The translations under genes and the position numbers were made by a program. Under the pieces are notes generated by a model that had not been told where the DNA came from, did not search any database, and worked only from the letters and a program-made list of their open reading frames with translations. A stretch of DNA of 64,000 nt from Sporanaerobium hydrogeniformans (GTDB lineage Bacteria > Bacillota > Clostridia > Lachnospirales > Cellulosilyticaceae), in assembly GCF_002735925.1 (NCBI RefSeq), contig NZ_PEDL01000004.1:62001-126000 (forward strand). The letters are read 5' to 3'. Shown here one piece after another: positions 61,273 to 64,000 of the stretch (positions are counted from its first letter, which is position 1; the number at the start of each line of letters is the position of its first letter).

Positions 61273-62643
61273 TTATTCATTTACCTTGTAGTCTTGTCCT
61301 AGGACAATCTGTATATCTGTAGTAATACTCTGACTTGCTACTACAATAGCCCCTTTAAAGTAAGTTTTAAACTGCTCACCCTTCGTGGCATCTTTTGCAT
61401 AAATAATTGTTGTGGGTTTCTCTCCGTCTTTATAATTTCCAATACGCTTCACCTGATAGCCTTGTCCTTCCAAACTATCTTTGATACGTCCTGCAAGCCC
61501 TTGCACGCCTGCTGCATTTAAAAGTTCAATGCTTACACTTTTATCTATTATAGGTTCCTGACTTTCTAAATTAGTTCCCTCTGACGGAGCACTTGTTTGC
61601 AACTGACTATCCTCTGCCATATCATTGGTTTTACCTACTTCTCGGTCATAAAAAATATTTTCGATAAACTCCGGAAGCTTCACTGTGTCAATAAAGAAAT
61701 ACGAAACACCATTTTCCATTCTTCCCTCACCAGGTAGAGTGGCAAAAGCAAGGTTATCAATATTGAAATTTTGAAGGTAAGGGTAATAATCCATAATTTG
61801 TGGTAAGCTTACATCGGTTGTAAGATCTTTAATAAGGATATTTATAAATTGAGGTAACTTGGTAAGGGTTTGTGGACTCATAATCTTCTCTGCAAAGCTT
61901 TGTAAAAAAAGCTGTTGCACCACAATACGATCCTCATCTCCCCTTGGATACGAACGAAAACGCACTAACTGTTCTGCCTTATCTCCTCTTAACAACTGCA
62001 CACCTGGTTGCAAATCAATATAGAGATTTTGATAAGGGTCACTATACTGCATTCGGCTTGGCACATCTACTTCTACACCACCTATCGTATCTACAATCTT
62101 TCTAAAAGCTTCTAAATTGACAACGGCATAATTATCAATTGTGATACCTAAGATGTTTTCTAATTCATTCATCGTATACTTACGGATATTCTTCATTCCT
62201 CCATAAGCAGTCATCTCATTGATTTTTGAAACATACTGAGTATACCCTTTATCTTCTTTAAGTGCTGCACGTTGCTCTTCTGACCAGACTACCTTTGTAT
62301 CACGAGGTACAGAAACAACCTTTATCTTATTTGTCTTACTATTAAAATTAACCACTATAATAACGTCAGTACGTACCTCATCATCATCCACACCAAAAAC
62401 AGCAATGGTTCTGTTAATTGTAGCTAATTCATGCTTTTCTTTTTCCTTATCTGTCATTTGTTCTAAATCACCAGACTCCTCTGTTTTTTTAGAACTTCCA
62501 TCATAAATATATGTATTATAGCTCCATACGCCTATTACTACTATAATGAAAGCAACAAGTAATGTTATTCCGGCTGAAATGCCAAAGAATTTAAGGAGTG
62601 TTTTTTTCTGACTCTGATTGAGCGGTCCTTGTTCTTCTTTCAT
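61273..62643 (-). CDS. LytR-CpsA-Psr (LCP) phosphotransferase, copy 2
   Basis: A 456-residue paralogue of the LCP protein at 54835-56094. Membrane helix at about 20-42, LCP core with VFGVDDDEVRTDVIIVVNF, VSVPRDTKV, INEMTAYGG and LVRFRSYPRGDEDR, then an Asp/Glu/Ser linker and LytR_C (SIELLNAAGVQGLAGR). The linker before LytR_C is longer than in copy 1. Lies downstream of a CapA gene and has its own terminator. The pair may attach different polymers. Confidence 0.94.
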   Translation of the reverse strand: MKEEQGPLNQSQKKTLLKFFGISAGITLLVAFIIVVIGVWSYNTYIYDGSSKKTEESGDLEQMTDKEKEKHELATINRTIAVFGVDDDEVRTDVIIVVNFNSKTNKIKVVSVPRDTKVVWSEEQRAALKEDKGYTQYVSKINEMTAYGGMKNIRKYTMNELENILGITIDNYAVVNLEAFRKIVDTIGGVEVDVPSRMQYSDPYQNLYIDLQPGVQLLRGDKAEQLVRFRSYPRGDEDRIVVQQLFLQSFAEKIMSPQTLTKLPQFINILIKDLTTDVSLPQIMDYYPYLQNFNIDNLAFATLPGEGRMENGVSYFFIDTVKLPEFIENIFYDREVGKTNDMAEDSQLQTSAPSEGTNLESQEPIIDKSVSIELLNAAGVQGLAGRIKDSLEGQGYQVKRIGNYKDGEKPTTIIYAKDATKGEQFKTYFKGAIVVASQSITTDIQIVLGQDYKVNE

Positions 62644-62827
62644 TTCTATCCTCCTCTACTTTTACAACATCTTTTAATTGTACACTATATTACATCAAAA
62701 TACATTTGTCATAATCTATTAAATTATAAATAATATCTCTCAGTTATGCAACATATTTATGTATAATCCTGTAATAGCAAAGGAAGACTATCTGCTGATT
62801 CCATCTATAATAAGCCCTTGTTTATCC

Positions 62828-64000
62828 TTAAAAATCAGTTTTCTCTAGTATTTCTTTAAAAACTTGTTGCCAAATTTCTTTACAATAGGATAGGCTAAAT
62901 GCTTCATCCTGCTTTCTGATCTCATTTATTTGTGCTAATGCCTCTGTGTAATCTTGTAATCTATAAGTCGTTATATTACCTCTTCCTTTTTGTAAATGAG
63001 TAACAAGTGCTTGTGCGCCATATTCCTTAATGCCTACTTGTCCTTTCTCATCCCTTTCTAATGTAATTTTTGCCATAGCACCTAGCATACGCGCTGCTAC
63101 CCCTTTTCCAGATTCACTGGTTGAATTCACAAAATTACCTAGGGAATAATATACTAACGTTTTATGCCCATTTTTACCTTCTATCCATTCTATCGGCTCA
63201 ATAACATGAGGATGCGTACCTAAAATAAGATCTACTCCCTCATGAGCCATAAATTCTGCCCAGTACCGTTGCTCCTTTGTTGCTACATGCGTATATTCTG
63301 TTCCCCAATGAGGACATACAATGACAAAATCAGCAAGTGCCTTCGCCTTATTTATATCTTTTTTTAGTCTGTCCTCACCTAGTAAGTTTACCCAATAAGG
63401 CTGTCCATCAGGTAAGGGAATCCCATTCGTCCCATAGGTATAATTTAGTATAGCAATCTTGATGCCTTCTTTCTCATACACATAAATAGCATCCTCCTGC
63501 TCTTTTTGAGTATCTTGAATGCCTAAAACGCCTACCTGAGGGTAGTGGGTCTCCCAAAAATTTAAAGTATTTAAAATACCCTTTTTCCCTTTATCTAAAG
63601 TATGATTAGTAGCATGTAAAACTACGTTAAAACCTGCTTCTACTAATGCATCCCCCACTTCGTAAGGACCATTGAAAGTAGGGTAACCCGAAAGTCCTAA
63701 CTCCTTGCCACCTAATATAACCTCTTGATTCACAATAGCTAAATCTGCTTCTTGTATATCTTCCTTTACCTCTTTAAAGAGATGAGCGTAATTATAAACA
63801 TCATTTTCCCCTTTTCCACTTTCTGTGACAGGCGTGTGAAGAAGCACATCTCCTACCATAATAATAGAAACTTGTTCCTCAGTTATTACAATTTCCTTAT
63901 CTTTCTCTATATCCTGAATAGACTGACCCACTGTGTTTTCTATCTCTACTTTTGTTTCATCTACTTGTTCTTCTTTACTACTTCCTTGCTCTAGCCTAGT
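62828..64000 (-). CDS. CapA-family protein, N-terminus beyond the window edge
   Basis: Poly-gamma-glutamate synthesis/metallophosphatase-type protein. The visible 390 codons contain the CapA core: IIMVGDVLLHTPV, NQEV, ATNHTLDKGK, VCPHWGTEY and LGTHPHVIEPIEW with the conserved His and Asp. The frame stays open to base 64000 (23 further codons encoding an acidic linker with LEQGSSKEEQVDE), so the GTG at 63931 is not the start; a signal peptide is expected outside the window. In Gram-positives CapA proteins are surface enzymes; the LCP gene follows by 184 bases. Confidence 0.9.
   Translation of the reverse strand, partial: TRLEQGSSKEEQVDETKVEIENTVGQSIQDIEKDKEIVITEEQVSIIMVGDVLLHTPVTESGKGENDVYNYAHLFKEVKEDIQEADLAIVNQEVILGGKELGLSGYPTFNGPYEVGDALVEAGFNVVLHATNHTLDKGKKGILNTLNFWETHYPQVGVLGIQDTQKEQEDAIYVYEKEGIKIAILNYTYGTNGIPLPDGQPYWVNLLGEDRLKKDINKAKALADFVIVCPHWGTEYTHVATKEQRYWAEFMAHEGVDLILGTHPHVIEPIEWIEGKNGHKTLVYYSLGNFVNSTSESGKGVAARMLGAMAKITLERDEKGQVGIKEYGAQALVTHLQKGRGNITTYRLQDYTEALAQINEIRKQDEAFSLSYCKEIWQQVFKEILEKTDF

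Noticed and set aside
63929-63931. GTG as start of the CapA gene
   Set aside because: The frame remains open to the window edge, no ribosome site precedes this GTG, and the protein would lack the expected signal peptide.
1-64000. CRISPR arrays, insertion sequences, prophage, rRNA or tRNA genes
   Set aside because: No spaced direct-repeat series, transposase, terminal inverted repeats flanking a gene, or RNA-gene sequence was found on reading the window.

Overview
The window is AT-rich DNA with strong AAGGAGG ribosome-binding sites, TTGACA/TATAAT promoters and intrinsic terminators. Gene content (CarD, CdaR-type regulator beside FtsEX, DUF5693, DUF4330, CsaB, lysine riboswitch, paired LCP proteins, TRAP transporter with GH105) points to a Gram-positive, anaerobic member of the Clostridia, probably Lachnospirales and resembling a plant-fibre degrader such as Cellulosilyticum. 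That assignment is inference. I see no tRNA, rRNA, CRISPR array, insertion sequence or phage. Most genes lie on the minus strand.

Region by region. 1-6 kb: 5' part of transketolase, a lone three-module AP2/HNH-derived protein, a PurK-like protein lacking the family's active-site motif, a pseudo-rhomboid with a zinc-ribbon tail, a CarD regulator and a cold-shock gene with a structured leader. 6-10 kb: a five-gene operon of a BioB-like radical SAM enzyme, a NitT/TauT-type ABC importer whose binding lipoprotein carries a CNKC motif, and a Cys-rich PadR regulator. This is the best candidate for an undescribed pathway. 10-13 kb: an SDR, a DUF1858 protein behind a structured RNA, a PBECR-like nuclease candidate, a hotdog thioesterase and DUF523. 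13-19 kb: nagZ with a MacB-like efflux system, behind a promoter bearing a repeated 11-mer. 19-27 kb: an envelope and division cluster: CdaR-FtsE-FtsX-M23 protein, then an inactive S41 protein, an active S41 protease, a MinJ-like membrane protein and a small membrane protein.

27-36 kb: MsmK/UgpC-type ATPase, a TagA-type glycosyltransferase with DUF5693, an arsenic operon (arsR, permease, small thioredoxin, arsC), and an NhaC-family transporter behind a complete lysine riboswitch. 35-42 kb: SelO, then a pectin-saccharide locus: GH105 hydrolase divergent from an AraC regulator, and a TRAP transporter. 42.6-64 kb: a large cell-envelope glycopolymer region. One run holds GT4, pyruvyl transferase CsaB, a MurJ-type flippase, an O-antigen-ligase/polymerase-like protein, a second GT4 and two DUF4330 proteins. 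Around it are a NAGPA-type phosphodiester glycosidase with a small secreted partner, two LCP ligases, a GH13 glucosidase, a transglutaminase protein, a CapA protein cut by the window edge, plus endonuclease IV and an SDR on the plus strand.

Together the envelope genes could assemble a pyruvylated secondary cell-wall polymer and attach it to peptidoglycan, while the FtsEX-M23-Ctp cluster controls wall hydrolysis at division.
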